A stretch of DNA of 64,000 nt from Sphaerolaimus hirsutus (taxonomy: Eukaryota; Nematoda; Chromadorea; Monhysterida; Sphaerolaimidae), in assembly GCA_964036195.1 (NCBI GenBank), contig OZ038451.1, forward strand, positions 12,466,529 to 12,530,528, read 5' to 3'. Positions 38,105-49,271 of this stretch are shown in pieces. A model generated the notes under the pieces. The model searched no databases, was not told where the DNA came from, and saw only the letters and a program-made list of their open reading frames with translations. Every line of letters starts with the position of its first letter. The first letter of the stretch is position 1. A program made the position numbers and the translations under genes.

Positions 38105-39445
38105 CATGATTATAAAATAAATACAGGTATGATACCTGACGGCTTGCAACATTCAAATGATTTGATACTTGATAATGATTTGATCTGATAATGATTTGAT
38201 TGCATTATTCAAATTAGATTGAGTGGTTGGAGGGTGTGACTTTCCAGTCGCTAAATTCAAGTGCCATTCACTAATGTCAGCGACTGCGCGTATATGCGTC
38301 GCCTTGGTGAGGCTAACAGTAGTGATGGAAAAGCGCCAGAAGAAAGGGCGCGATGGCGCCATTCGGAAACTGGGCGCCAAGCGCCAAGAGCGCCACAAAA
38401 AAAGGGCGCCACGGAAAGAGGGCGCCAGGGGCGCCATGGCGCCATTTGAGAAATAGGGCGCCAGGCGCCAGGTTAAATAAGTGCGAACAACACACTATGT
38501 GTGTGCTAAAATATTTCCCTATAACTGTAGTGCACACACTTCGTTTTCCACGTTCTCCAGTATGTAGTGAACAAAAGGAGACTAGCAACGATTTTTGGAT
38601 AAAATCATATTTACCCATGTTCAATTCCAACGCGATGAAAATTGTCATTTGACAAAAAATGTATTCACTTCAAAAAGCGGAAATTATGTTTTCTGTTCAC
38701 AAATGTTTTGTTGAAATGGACGTAAACGGAATTGCAGCAATTTGAACCCGTTGATTTACGGGTTTGCACGTTGGACGGTCCATCATTCTCAGCTTCTGAT
38801 CCGTCAGAAGCATCTGATGTACAAAAGATTTTCATCTAATCGCACCACTTCGTCATTTTCCCAGCAAATTTTGATTAAAACTCGGCGGACTTTTTGGAAG
38901 TCATTGTTCTACGGGATTCTTGTACGAGTGTGACTAATTAAACTTGGCATATGTCCAAGTTTTCGCGTTTCATGCAAAGAAGTTTAACGATGCACGATTT
39001 TTGTTCACGTCGCCAATAATGGCCGCGGAATGCAATTAAGCAAAACTTGTGTTTACTTAATCACATTCAGCGGCCATTATCGTGACGCGAACAGGAATCT
39101 GGCGTCTTTAATCTTTTTGGTATGAAACGCAAGGAATTTGGACGTGTGCCAAATTTCATACGTACTTTTTCGGAGGAATCTATCTGGGCCGCGACGATAA
39201 GATCGGGCCTAATGCCTTACAATCCGACTTTCTGTAACGATATGTCTATCAAATTCATATCGTTCTCTTAGAAAATGTCGGATTGAATTAAATGTATCGT
39301 GAACCGAATGGAATCCGTCCATTCAAGTTCAAATTAAAAAAGATACGTCATTGGGAACCAAGGGCCGAATACCTGATTCGTTTCATGTCCGCCGAGTTTA
39401 TCCACGGCTACGCTTTTTCATTTTTTTCTCAGTTATGCAGCACTC

Positions 39446-41132
39446 CAGAGTTGTTAAAAGGTACGTACGTTTACTCAAAAAATACGCGTACGCGAGTACG
39501 CGGTAAATACGTTTACATATACTTCAAAAAAAAGTAACGTACTCACATGTACGCGTACATTTTTGAGGCATACGCGTAAAGAAAATGTATTTCTGTGAAT
39601 TCAATTTGGCGCATATTTATAAAGTGACTGCGCTGCAATTTACTATATTTCCTTGAAATACCCCTGGGAGTGATTGTTTTATAGTGGCAATTTTGAGGGG
39701 AGTTAAACAAGGGCGGGTATTTCGAGGGGTTTTTTTGCCAGAATTTTTCAGAACTCTCAGCACTAATTCCTTCTTTGTGACATACGCTGAGGTAGAAAAA
39801 TGCAACAACAAGCTCCATGTATAAGAGTATTTTTATTGACTTACGTATATATGTATGTAAATATAGATGGTATACACTCTGTTCTAACGTGACTTGGTCA
39901 TTGTTTAAACATGTGTTCTGCATTTCACATAACACAAACTGAAGGTTTTAATATTTACGTTCCATTTACGTTCAATTTTTTTTTTTTTGGGGGGGGGGGG
40001 CTTTCGACAGGGGGTCAATTATTTGATTCGTAGGGCCATTTTGAGGGTTGTTTTTCAAAAACGTACCCAGTTCTACATATACTATGAAGAAAAGTGCTTG
40101 CTTTTGCATTTTAATGGGAAAAAAATTTTGTACTCACATTTACGCGTGCGTACGAGTAGTGATGGAAAAGCGCCAGAAAAAAGGGCGCCAGGCGCCAATG
40201 GCGCCATGGCGCCATTCAAAAAGTGGGCGCCAAGCGCCAAGGGCGCCGCAGAAAAAGGGCGCCAGGCGCCATGGCGCCATTCAGAAAGCGGGCGCCAGGC
40301 GCCAAGGGCGCCACGGAAAGAGGGCGCCAAGGGCGCCATGGCGCCATTTGAAAAATAGGGCGCCAGGCGCCAAGGGCGCCAGGATAAATAAGTGCATACA
40401 ACACCCTGCGTGTGCTAAAAGTGTTTCTACAGCACCCTAGTACATGCATTCACTACTAAATTTGCGTTCTCCAGGGTGTAATGAACAAAGACAACACTAG
40501 CAACAAAAAAATTCGAGTAAAATTCACATGACAATTCAAACACAATGGATATTGTCATTTGACAACAATCCATTCACTTCAAATTGACTTTTCCAATCAA
40601 TGTTTCCTCAAATGGACAAAAAACGGAATTGCAACAATTTGAATCCGTTGATTTATGATTTTGCAAGTTCAACGTTCCATTGTTCTCGTCTTCTGATCTG
40701 TCAGACACATCTGATGAACCATTGCACAAAAGATTTATACCCACTCACACCACTTCGTCCATTTTTCTGGCGAATTCAGATCATCCATGAATGCGTTTTT
40801 CATCTTTTTTCCATTTATACAGCACTCACCTTGAAACCCTGCTGGCGCCTTTTTTGGCGCCCTTTAAAAGCAGGGCGCCAGGCGCCAAGGGCGCCACGGA
40901 AAAATGGCGCCAAGCGCCAAGGGCGCCATGGCGCCTTTCAGAATGTGGGCGCCAGGCGCCAATGGCGCCACAGAAAAAGGCGCCCTTTGGCGCCCTCAAA
41001 TGGCGCCATTCCATCACTACGTACGAGTAAAAAATAAGTATTTTACGTTTTCGATACTTTGTGGTGAGTAAAAAATAAATACTTTACGTTTACATATACG
41101 TTTAAAAAAGTTCAGTAATTATAACAACTCTG
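39446..41132. mobile_element. hAT-like element CAGAGTTGTT, second level of the nest
   Basis: Ends CAGAGTTGTTAAAAG and ACAACTCTG, flanked by CAGCACTC at 39438-39445 and 41133-41140. Contains tacgcgtacgcgagtacgcg arrays, a palindromic MITE around 39645-40045 and the element 40157-41019. Confidence 0.8.
40157..41019. mobile_element. hAT-like element TAGTGATGG with GGCGCC arrays, innermost
   Basis: TAGTGATGGAAAAGCGCC...GGCGCCATTCCATCACTA, flanked by CGTACGAG at 40149-40156 and 41020-41027. Arrays of gcgccaagggcgccatggc fill 40170-40382 and 40845-41010. The unique interior is homologous to 38473-38900 of the outer element. Confidence 0.85.
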
Positions 41133-41353
41133 CAGCACTCACCTTGAAATCCTGCTGGTGCTATTTTTGCGTCCTTTTATTGCAGGGCGCCAGGCGCCAA
41201 GGGCGCCACGGAAAAAGGGCGCCATGGCGCCTTTCAGAAAGTGGGCGCCAGGCGCCAGGGGCGCCACAGAAAAAGGGCGCCAAGCGCCAATGGCGCCATG
41301 GCGCGGCGCCCTTTGGCGCCATCAAATAGCGCCATTCCATCACTAGCTAACAG

Positions 41354-42790
41354 TCAATTGTCTAAACAGACAAATCCAAAATATTTTAGATATGTGCACT
41401 TAGTTTATTTAGTTACATACTTACCGTATTACCTCCAATTTATTTAGTTACATACTTACTGTATTACCTCCAATATAAGGCATACCTCCAATATAAGGTA
41501 CCCTCTAATATAAGGTATAACTTTTGACTTTTTTGAAGGTGACAAAATAAATATAAGGCATACCTCCAATATAAGGTATACCTCTAATATAAGGCACAGC
41601 TGGCTGCGTGCCAAGACGCGTAAAATCATGCAAACGGTTGCTAAACATGATGGACAACGATGAAAATGGCGCCGAACGGCACCCAGACAACTCTGTGGCC
41701 TGTGCGACTTGTTTTACGCCTGGTTCACTATTTTGTTACATTCCAGTTTGATAAAAAGAATTGCGTTGTTGTTCACTGTTGGTAAGATCGTTAGCAAAAT
41801 CTGGCGAAAACAATATAAGGTATACCTCTAATATAACGTACCCTCTAATATAAAGTACCGTATTACCTCGAAATACCCCCATGGGGGTTTATTATTTCGC
41901 CGGCAAAATTTGAGGGGGGGTTAATTCAAGGGGGGGATAATTCGAGGTAATACGGTATATCAAAACACTGAAAAAAGCTGACGAAATCAATATAAGGTAT
42001 ACCTTGTATTGGAGGTAATATGGTATTTGCTTGAATAAGTAAGTACACATTCACCGAAATACCTAGGTATTATATGCAGAGATTCTGGGGTTTTAATTAT
42101 TGTAACTTTCATAGTCTGAGCCAGGGTCGAAAAAATAAATAAACATGACTGACTAAACATGACAAATAAGTACCTAGTTTTCAAAAAATATTTATTTTCC
42201 CACAGTATGCTCACAGAAAGGGTTGGTTTTATAAAAATTATTTGTATGCCAATTCTATAATAATTGTATTTTATTTTAATTTTATTCTTGTTTCAATTTA
42301 TTTTATTTTACTCCCAAATTTTACTTGTCGACTTTTAGAATCAGACGCCTCAATTAGATTGAGTGGTTGGAGGCTGTGACTCTCCAGTCGCTGAATTAAA
42401 GCTGTAGCAGCATGCATTTTATGAAAAATTTCATGTCAGCGCGTGAGCGTTTGTGCGTCGCCTTGGTGAGGCTAACTGTCAATTGTCTAAACAGATAAAT
42501 TCAAATATTTTAGATATGCTCATGTAATGTATTTATTTACATATTTATTTGCTTTTATGAGTAAATACCTACATTTCTATTGAAATAGGAAAATATGTAG
42601 AGATTCAAGCGTTTTAATTAATTTTCAACGTCTGAACCAAGGTCAATAAATAAATAAATGTGACTAAGACAAATATTTTGTTTTCAAAACATATTTATTC
42701 TCCCACAGTATTCTCACAGATGCAATTGGGCAATTCAAAAGACCTCCTAGCAACAATCGAATCAACCACCATACACCACATTGAAATGGA
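41354..42790. repeat. Segmental duplication with an interrupted and an uninterrupted copy
   Basis: Copy 1 (about 38210-38319, 41346-41421, 42026-42200) is broken by two elements; copy 2 (about 42350-42710) is whole. Both share attgagtggttggagg, tcaattgtctaaacaga and attttagatatg. No coding sequence seen. Confidence 0.6.
41422..42025. mobile_element. Element with TACCTCCAATATAAGG repeats
   Basis: Left taccgtattacctcc, right ggaggtaatatggta. Between are many copies of cctccaatataaggta, direct and inverted. A 102-bp palindromic MITE (41856-41957) is nested inside. Copy 2 of the duplication lacks it. Confidence 0.7.
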
Positions 42791-42793
42791 AAA

Positions 42794-43053
42794 TACCGTA
42801 TTTCCTCGAAATACCCCCCCCCTCGAAATACCCCCTCAAAATGGGCACTATGAATTTGTGGTCCGGGAAATGCATAACAGACGTTCAAAACATTTACTGT
42901 GTTACGTTAGAACATCGTTTATACCATCTACATCCTTATATAAGGCTGTAAAAACTTATAAATGGTGGTTATTGTTGCATTTTTCACGTTTTTCTCTCAA
43001 AATTCTCAATTTGAAAAAATAAACCCCCTGGGGGTATTTCGAGGAAATACGGT
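42794..43053. mobile_element. Palindromic MITE, TACCGTATTTCC family, intact 260 bp
   Basis: taccgtatttcctcgaaatacc at 42794 and its complement ending at 43053. Best-defined copy of the family, inverted relative to 36411-36673. Confidence 0.8.
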
Positions 43054-43565
43054 AAATGTATTTTAGTCGCAGGCTGGTGAAACGCGTTGCGTTTCCAAAT
43101 TATAGCATGTTACACTGCGCGGACATGATGCTCTGCCCTCGCACTGATTTATGTCTCACGTTGGAAGCGTGCCAATGATGATAAAGCCTGCGATTTTTGA
43201 GTAAAAGATGAAAAAATCATTGTTGTGAATAAGTTAACGGATAGCCTTACAACAGAGATGACTTTTTCAACTTTCTGTGAAAATCGCATGCGTAAAAGAT
43301 CGTTGGCACGCTTCCAGGGGGAACCACGGATGCAGGGTGTGAAGTCACTGGGGTATAACTTAAACGCATGAAATTTCACATGAAATAACGCATGAAAAAT
43401 GAAGGTACCCATATCAGGTAGGTATTTTTACATAAATAAACACTATGTAGAAAGTAGACAGCTATTGCAAGAGATAAATGTTGTTTCCAAAGAACAGTCA
43501 CGCCAACATCATCATAAACCAGTGGCAGCAGTTTTTCCAGGGGGTGCAGGGGGTGCAAACGGCAC
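43054..43565. other. No gene; palindromic repeat at about 43110-43340
   Basis: ggaagcgtgccaatgatgataaa at about 43162 and the inverted ggcacgcttcc at about 43307. The same sequence recurs near 63790-63870 with gtccgccgagtata. Function unknown. Confidence 0.45.
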
Positions 43566-43935
43566 CTTGGCCCCACCAGTGGCTCTACCCATCCAGATCA
43601 GATCCAGCACGGGGGTGGCCACATGTTTGAACCTGCGCGACTGGCGCAACGCGTTCTGGCCGCCGCCGCCGCCGCTGCCGCCGCCCGCGTAGAACGGCAC
43701 CGGTTTGTTGCCGCCGCCCGGAGCTGGCGCTGCCGCGACGGCAGAAGCGCCGCTGCCGCTCTTGTACACGGCGCCTGGAACGACCATGGACAGCGCGCCG
43801 GTTTCCATGGTGTCGGCCATGCCGCAGTGGTTCAGGCCGTCGGCCATGGAAAGGGACTTCCATTGTTTGCTGGAGGCTGTTGACACGCTGTTTGCGACCA
43901 AATGGTGCTTTGTTTGGCTCCCGAGAGCGGATGTT
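43566..43935 (-). CDS. Putative Gly/Ala-rich exon of an unrecognised gene
   Basis: GC-rich 370-bp block between an acceptor (minus CTCCCACAG) and a donor (AAG|GTGCCG). One frame stays open throughout and encodes a polar segment, a Gly/Ser run and then a basic stretch ending VLDLIWMGRATGG. A second frame also stays open for most of it, so the reading frame is uncertain. The base composition jump against AT-rich neighbours is the main reason to call it an exon. It may belong to the gene starting at 48504. Confidence 0.4.
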
Positions 43936-44184
43936 CTGTGGGAGGATTGAAAATGAATTGTGTAATTACCATATATATATACAGCATTCACTTTAATGAT
44001 TCTCCCGCCTGTTAGACGAGTGAGCAGTTGATAGAAACATGCTTGAAAATTTTGACAAGATGGTAATCCCCCCTTGAATAATTCCCCCTCAAAAAAGTCT
44101 GACAAAAGAAAACATTTCCCGGGAGAATTATTCGAGTAAATACGGTATAAACAAACTCACCCCCTTGAAAAGCTGCACAGTGTT

Positions 44185-44961
44185 AAGCCGGAATTACAGC
44201 TCAGGGGCGTTTGACGTGAAATGATGACGTTGTAAAATTGATTACATCAAAATAGACAAAGGTACAGCATTGAAATTTCAGAATTACCGTATTACCTCGA
44301 AATACCCCCAGGGGGTTTATTATTTCGCCAGCAAAATTTGAGGGGGGGGGATAATTCGAGGGGGGGGGGTTTCGAGGGGGGGTCTATTATTTCGCCAGAA
44401 ATTTTCGAAAATTCCCCATACGTAGGCGTAGAAAAATCGAACAATTACATAGATGTATGTGTGTTTATAGGCATCTATAACTGTATATACACAAAAACCC
44501 TTCCCTAACGTCACTTAATCATCAGTTTTAACGTGTGTTCTGCATTGTACAGAACACAAACTGCGGTATTTGTCATGTACGTTCACGTTACACTCAGTTT
44601 TAGGGGGGGGTATTTCGAGGGGGGGGGGTTAATTCGAGGTAATACGGTAGATAGTTCTAGTAATTGTGTGTAATGTCCCAAAAAAAATTTATCAAATAAT
44701 CATTATTTAAGTAGTTATTAATATAATGACAAAAATTTTTGGATACGTAAAATGTTTGACGTGAAATGATGACATAGAATGCGTAAATTTTGACGTAAAA
44801 TCCTAATAATTATTTCCTTAATTTTTTTTAGGACATTTCACAAATAACTAGAACTATCAAAATCTGAAATTTCAACGCTGTACCTATGTCTATTTTGATG
44901 TAATCAATTTTACAACGTAATCATTTCACGTCAAACGCCGCTGAGCTGTAATTCCGGCTTT
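44185..44961. mobile_element. TIR element with nested palindromic MITE
   Basis: taagccggaattacagctcag at 44184 and the inverted ctgagctgtaattccggctta-like end at 44961, with about 100 bp of inverted homology (gtttgacgtgaaatgatgac). A TACCGTATTACC MITE (44285-44649) sits inside. Confidence 0.75.
44285..44649. mobile_element. Palindromic MITE, TACCGTATTACC family
   Basis: Ends taccgtattacctcgaaatacc and ttcgaggtaatacggta. Runs of g up to nine long mark the right arm. Confidence 0.75.
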
Positions 44962-45485
44962 AGGCAAATGAAGAAAAGATTACCCCGATTCAATTACTTC
45001 CCAGTTTTTATCACTATTTTATTGTGCGCCATGCTTAAAAAAACGTTTTAAGCCAAATAGGTAAATACCCAAATAACAGATACACTGGGCCTGTGGGCAT
45101 TTCCGCGCACTGTAGAGTGTAAAGTTCATCTAAAAAAAAACGATTTTATTACTGTAATTTTAACACTTTGCATGACAATTGACATATTTTTACTACATTT
45201 TACATGATACTTGACATTTGGGTGACACACTGCCCAAGTTGGAAAAAATGTAGGTATTATAACTTGTGATTTCTTGCTTTCAAGTATCGCCTGCGGGGTA
45301 GAGGCGGAGGCTCAGGTGATGCTTCTCGCTGCGCGGCGCTGTAACGGGGTTCCGCTGAGGTATTATATTTTACACAATTTGACAAATGGACATCGAATAA
45401 CTGTGTAAAAATAGAACGCACATCAAGTCGCATTCGACTCCCTTATCTTCTTTGGGTTTCATAAAGTTATTCCCATTTCCCTCAC
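44962..45485. other. Nothing clearly recognised
   Basis: Contains acatttgacacttt-like words shared with introner interiors (45150-45230), but no ends. Probably intronic. Confidence 0.3.
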
Positions 45486-45699
45486 CAGCCGGGTGCCAGC
45501 ACCAATAACCACTCGAATCCACTGTGTTGCTGCTCGCAGTGCACTGCATACAGAAATCATTGCATGATTGATTGCAACAGCATTTAACTGAGCATGGTGC
45601 CTTTTCACAGCAATTCAAGTTGCCATCATGCCTGTTCCGCACTGTGGAACAGGCACAGGTTGGAATATCGTCCCAATCACGTTCGCAGTCACAGCAACG
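45486..45699 (-). CDS. Candidate Cys-rich exon
   Basis: Begins after the acceptor CACTTGCAG and could end at GCTG|GTGAGG. It encodes about 71 residues with over fifteen cysteines, including CCEKAPC, KCCCNQSC and FCMQC. The CCC pattern resembles the Cys-rich N-terminal part of tectonic ciliary proteins, but one short exon is not enough to assign it. The frame remains open to a stop at 45370 if the donor is not used. The right-hand neighbour is a palindromic MITE (about 45765-45870). Confidence 0.4.
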
Positions 45700-45922
45700 C
45701 TGCAAGTGAGCGCAGTGTATACAAACGATATTATGACTAGTGGGATTCACTCCGGCCTTCGTTCCGAGGGTATTTCGAGGGGGGGTTATTATTTCCTCAG
45801 CCAAATTTTAGGGGGGGGGGTATTTCGAGGGGGGTTTATTCAAGGGGGGTTAATTCGAGGTAATACGGTATAGGTAACGTACGAACAGACAGAAGACATT
45901 GACATAAAGTTTTGTGAACCAC

Positions 45923-45958
45923 CTGCTCTAAGTCAAGACGTGACACGCTGCGCGCCCT
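45923..45958 (-). CDS. Candidate 36-nt microexon
   Basis: CGTCACTTGCAG acceptor, twelve codons in phase 0 (RARSVSRLDLEQ), then GTGGTT. Its phase fits the preceding exon 46221-46336. Too short to be sure. Confidence 0.3.
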
Positions 45959-46220
45959 CTGCAAGTGACGGCATGTGCACATGTCGCCCATTCTGTTTCC
46001 GGCGCTCGGACACAATGACCTCTCATATGCTGTACCTTTTACATTCATGCTGTTTTGTTTGAAGTTCACTTTCATGGATACATTTTCGATGGCGTTCACT
46101 TGCCTGGAATTTGTGCTCGGCGAATGTTGGTTTGTTGGGATAGGTGTCTGTGTGCATGAATTTGGAAGCATTATTAGATGTTGCTAAGTGAGAGAGTGGC
46201 ACAGAAAGAAATATACCTAC

Positions 46221-48504
46221 CTCAACGTGGCTGCGCAATTCCAAATACAGTTCACGTCTGAGCCGAGACTGCTCCGACAATACACCAGCATGTGCTTGAA
46301 ACAATTGCTGTGCTGTTCCATCACCACCCCCACTGCCTGCACAAATAAAACACACGTCACTTCACGATAACAAATGACAATGTAAAATTGAGACAAACCA
46401 AAAGCGCTGTCAGAGTCCATGTCATCATAGCCAATTTCATCAAACGTTTCATCACCCACATCAACTTGCAGCACACAGGCAGCGTTACCATCATACTGGG
46501 GGCACTCCCAAACCCTGTAAAAGACCCTGTAAAGTGTAAAAGACCCTGTAAAATGTCATGTGTCATAAATATAAAAGACCCTGCAAAATTTCATGTGTCA
46601 TGTAAAAGACCCTGTAAAGTGTCAAATGTCATGTAAAAGACCCTGTAATGTGTTATGTACATCCAAATCCTATTTAATCATATCCAAATCTTATGTTTTT
46701 GTTTTCAAATCTTACTTTTTGACATAATATTTGGATAGTAAAACATAAAATTTGGATACAAAAGAATAAGGTTTGGATATACATGACACATTACAGGGTT
46801 TTTTACAGGACCGTTGATACTTTACAGGGACTTTTACATGACATGTCATTTTACAGACTCTTTTACATGATACATGACATTTTACAGGTTCTTTTACACT
46901 TTACCGGGTCTTTTACGGGGTATGGGAGTGGCACCTGGTCATCTTCATGGCTTGTAGATGTGTTTTCGAGAGCTGCATCTACATTTTCAGAAGCTTCTGT
47001 TTGGATTCCATTGCCATTTGTAGGTTCCTCATCTAAATTAGAGGTGAAACCATTTGGCAGCACATTTTTCTGGTCAGTATCAATCTGAAGGACTTCTTCA
47101 GGAAGGAAATCATTTGTATCATCAGCAGTGGAATCTGACTGGGTGAGGGATCTGCTTCAAGGAGAAAAATTTCTGAATTTAGCAAATACCTAGGCAAAAA
47201 TAGTGAAATAATTCACATACTTATGCGTATCATTTTCATTGGCAATCTCCGGCTGGGGCAAGTGTAAAAATCTCGGCAAAACACTGCTGTTTTCGGACCT
47301 CGCATTGGCTCTGAAGACTTGCAGTTGTTCTTCCAATTCATTGCGACGGCGCTGCACTTCGGGCCTCTGCATCAATGCCTAAAATTTCACAGAATTCATC
47401 AAATTTAACTCGTAACATCGTGTCTGCGCACACTATTTTTCACAAGAAATTTCGAAAACTCACAAATCAGCTTAGAGCTTAGAGTTGTCTACAATGAGGT
47501 GGCCGTCAACTACAGTTGACGGAGATGAAAAATGACTTTTTTGTGGAAAAATCAAACACTCATTTATGAGTTTTGGGAATTTTGTGTGAAAACTAGTGTG
47601 CGCAGTGCCATCAAACCAAAAATATTCTTTCAAAAATCACAGTCAAATCGGTATTCAATCTGTCCGCAGTGTTGGGCGCGTCGCAGCGGAAGCAGTGCAG
47701 CTGCAGCGGGTTGCCGCTGGCGGCCAGCAGTTCGAACTCAAACTGGGGGCAGTCCCAGACCCTGTAAATCGTCAAATGTCGTGCAAAGTGTCAAAAGTCA
47801 TGTAAAATGCCCGGTAAGATTGCAAACGTACGTTTGCCATTTTACCGGCATTTTACGTCACTTTTGACACTTTGCACGACATTCTAAAGGGCACTTTACA
47901 GGGTCTGGGAGTGGCACCTGAGGCACGGCGATTAAAATGCAGCACAGCACGTCAGAATGTGGTGCCGGCGCGACGGTTGTGAACGTGATGCAGTGGGCCG
48001 GCACCAGGCTCTTGGCGCACTCCTGCTTTAACTTGCCCGACTTGTTCATGATGGGCACGCTCTGCACCACTTTGATGCCCTTGTAGCCGACTTGCAGCTG
48101 CGACCGGACACCGCGATTACGATAAACACAATGGGATCTATCAAAGGCAGCGGGTGTGATGGAAAAGCGCCATAGCGCTGGCACTAGCGCCAAAGGAAAA
48201 AGCGCCATCGCACTTTTGGGTTCTATTTTGCTGTGGCGCCAGGAACAATGCTTAGCGCTAGCGCCATGCCGCTTTTAGCGCTTGGCGCCGAAATCCTGGC
48301 ACTTTTCCCATCACTAGGCAGCGGTAACCACCCAACCGTGATCTTATTGAGCACGCCTCCATCGGCGTTAGCGTCGAGCAGCCGGTACAGGTGCGGCAGT
48401 ACGTAGCGCATGCCGCGCGGCAACGGCACCTCCGCCTGGCCCAACGCGCACACGTAGTACCGCTTGCAGGTCGGCTTGCCCAAGGACGACAGCCAGCCGG
48501 GCAT
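46221..48504 (-). CDS. Unrecognised gene with PTB-like N-terminus, seven exons
   Basis: Start ATG at 48504. Exons 48337-48504, 47918-48097, 47641-47742, 47221-47378, 46935-47151, 46399-46495, 46221-46336 join in consistent phase and give 346 residues before further exons. Residues about 1-150 (KITLQVGYKGIKVV, HCITFTTVAP, LHCFRC) have the strand pattern of a phosphotyrosine-binding domain; inferred, not proven. A charged helical part (RRRNELEEQLQVFRA) and an acidic Ser/Asp-rich region (DEIGYDDMDSDSAFG) follow, suggesting an adaptor protein. Two of the introns are introner-like elements and another holds a 162-bp hAT MITE and yet another a 182-bp MITE. The C-terminal end is unknown; exons at 45923, 45486 and 43566 are candidates. 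Confidence 0.65.
46496..46934 (-). mobile_element. Introner-like element forming a complete intron (439 bp)
   Basis: Starts GTGCCACTCCCATACCCCGTA and ends CAGGGTTTGGGAGTGCCCCCAG, with CAG ending both the upstream exon and the intron. The interior has many tandem, inverted copies of ttttacagggtc/gaccctgtaaaa and the phrase aaatcttatg, also seen at 33700 and 37940. Confidence 0.75.
47424..47605. mobile_element. 182-bp MITE, CTGCGCACACTA family
   Basis: ctgcgcacactatttttcac at the left, gtgaaaactagtgtgcgcag at the right, centre gtcaactacagttgac. A second copy is at 62989-63181. It lies in an intron of the PTB-like gene. Confidence 0.8.
47743..47917 (-). mobile_element. Introner-like element forming a complete intron (175 bp)
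   Basis: Starts GTGCCACTCCCAGACCCTGTAAA and ends TTTACAGGGTCTGGGACTGCCCCCAG, nearly perfect inverted ends, with CAG on both sides. The centre (caaacgtacgtttg) is palindromic. It falls within the PTB-like domain coding sequence in phase 0. Confidence 0.8.
48155..48316. mobile_element. 162-bp hAT-like MITE in an intron
   Basis: gtgtgatggaaaagcgcc...ttcccatcacta, flanked by GGCAGCGG at 48147-48154 and 48317-48324. Same family as 40157-41019 but short, with TAGCGCTGGC variants inside. It makes up most of the intron 48098-48336. Confidence 0.8.
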
Positions 48505-49271
48505 GGTCAACTGTCAACTGCCACTGGTTGACGGCGTGATGGGAAGTTTGTGCGAGTTGACTTGACGATGGATGGTTTGCGGAAACTAATTGGCGCACTT
48601 AAGACGGCTTCTTTGCTTTTTTTTAAGAAACGATGGAGGAGTGAAGTTTTGATCGAAAAAATTTGCACAACTGTAAGATGGAAAACGATCGCGCTAAATT
48701 ACCGTTCGGGTAGAACAATTGAACAATCGCAAAAATGAAACCTAAATGCGTGGAGCCGGTGGGTCATGAAACACTTGAACGAGTGTATGAAATCCAGAAA
48801 ATCCCGCAGCGGCGAAAACAAGAGTGCAAAACAAACACTTCACACGATTCAGAATTTCATCCGAGAACTTATCCTGTAACAGCACCAAATATGTGCGTGA
48901 CTAGATTTGTTTGTGTTTTTTTCTGTGCAGCCAGTTTTCATAGTATGTTTCAAGTTCATTGTCAAGCATAAATCATTTGGAGACAACGTTCACAAGCAAC
49001 CAATATTCTACGGATCTCATGTGCACATTGAAATTTCATTTCATCTACGTGGGTTTATTTGAATGAAGTTTAACCAGTGCAGGTTGCAACAATACATTTT
49101 ATCGGATATCGATCATTTTTGTTGTCGAATTTCGGCGCCTAAAAAATCTCAAATGTCGATATCGAATAGTGACATCGTTGCAACCCCCCCCCCCCCCCAA
49201 AAAAAAGCATCGATAAAACGACGCGCAAAAGAATGACAAGAAAGCCTAAACCACAAGAATCCGCGCCATTG
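48505..49271. other. Intergenic; probable 5' flank of the PTB-like gene
   Basis: Lies upstream of the ATG at 48504 and downstream of TBCC's 3' end. A c-run and a-run (about 49186-49206) and cgatatcgat-like words are visible. No ORF supported. Confidence 0.35.

Larger units (their letters stand above)
38320..41345. mobile_element. hAT-like element, outermost of a three-level nest
   Basis: Ends TAGTGATGG...CCATCACTA with GCTAACAG at 38312-38319 and at 41346-41353. Near both ends are GGCGCCAAGCGCC arrays. A related locus at about 42457-42510 reads ggtgaggctaactgtcaattgtc with no insertion, an empty site. Interior: a palindrome at about 38935-39180 and the insertion at 39446-41132. Confidence 0.85.

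Noticed and set aside
40048..41037. Ala/Arg/Pro-rich ORFs on both strands
   Set aside because: Artefacts of the GGCGCCAAG arrays inside hAT-like elements.
48146..48330. Continuation of the 48337-48504 exon as coding sequence
   Set aside because: The frame runs into a hAT MITE and stops. A GTTGGG donor and a later GTCGCAG acceptor give a better, in-phase model with the MITE in the intron.
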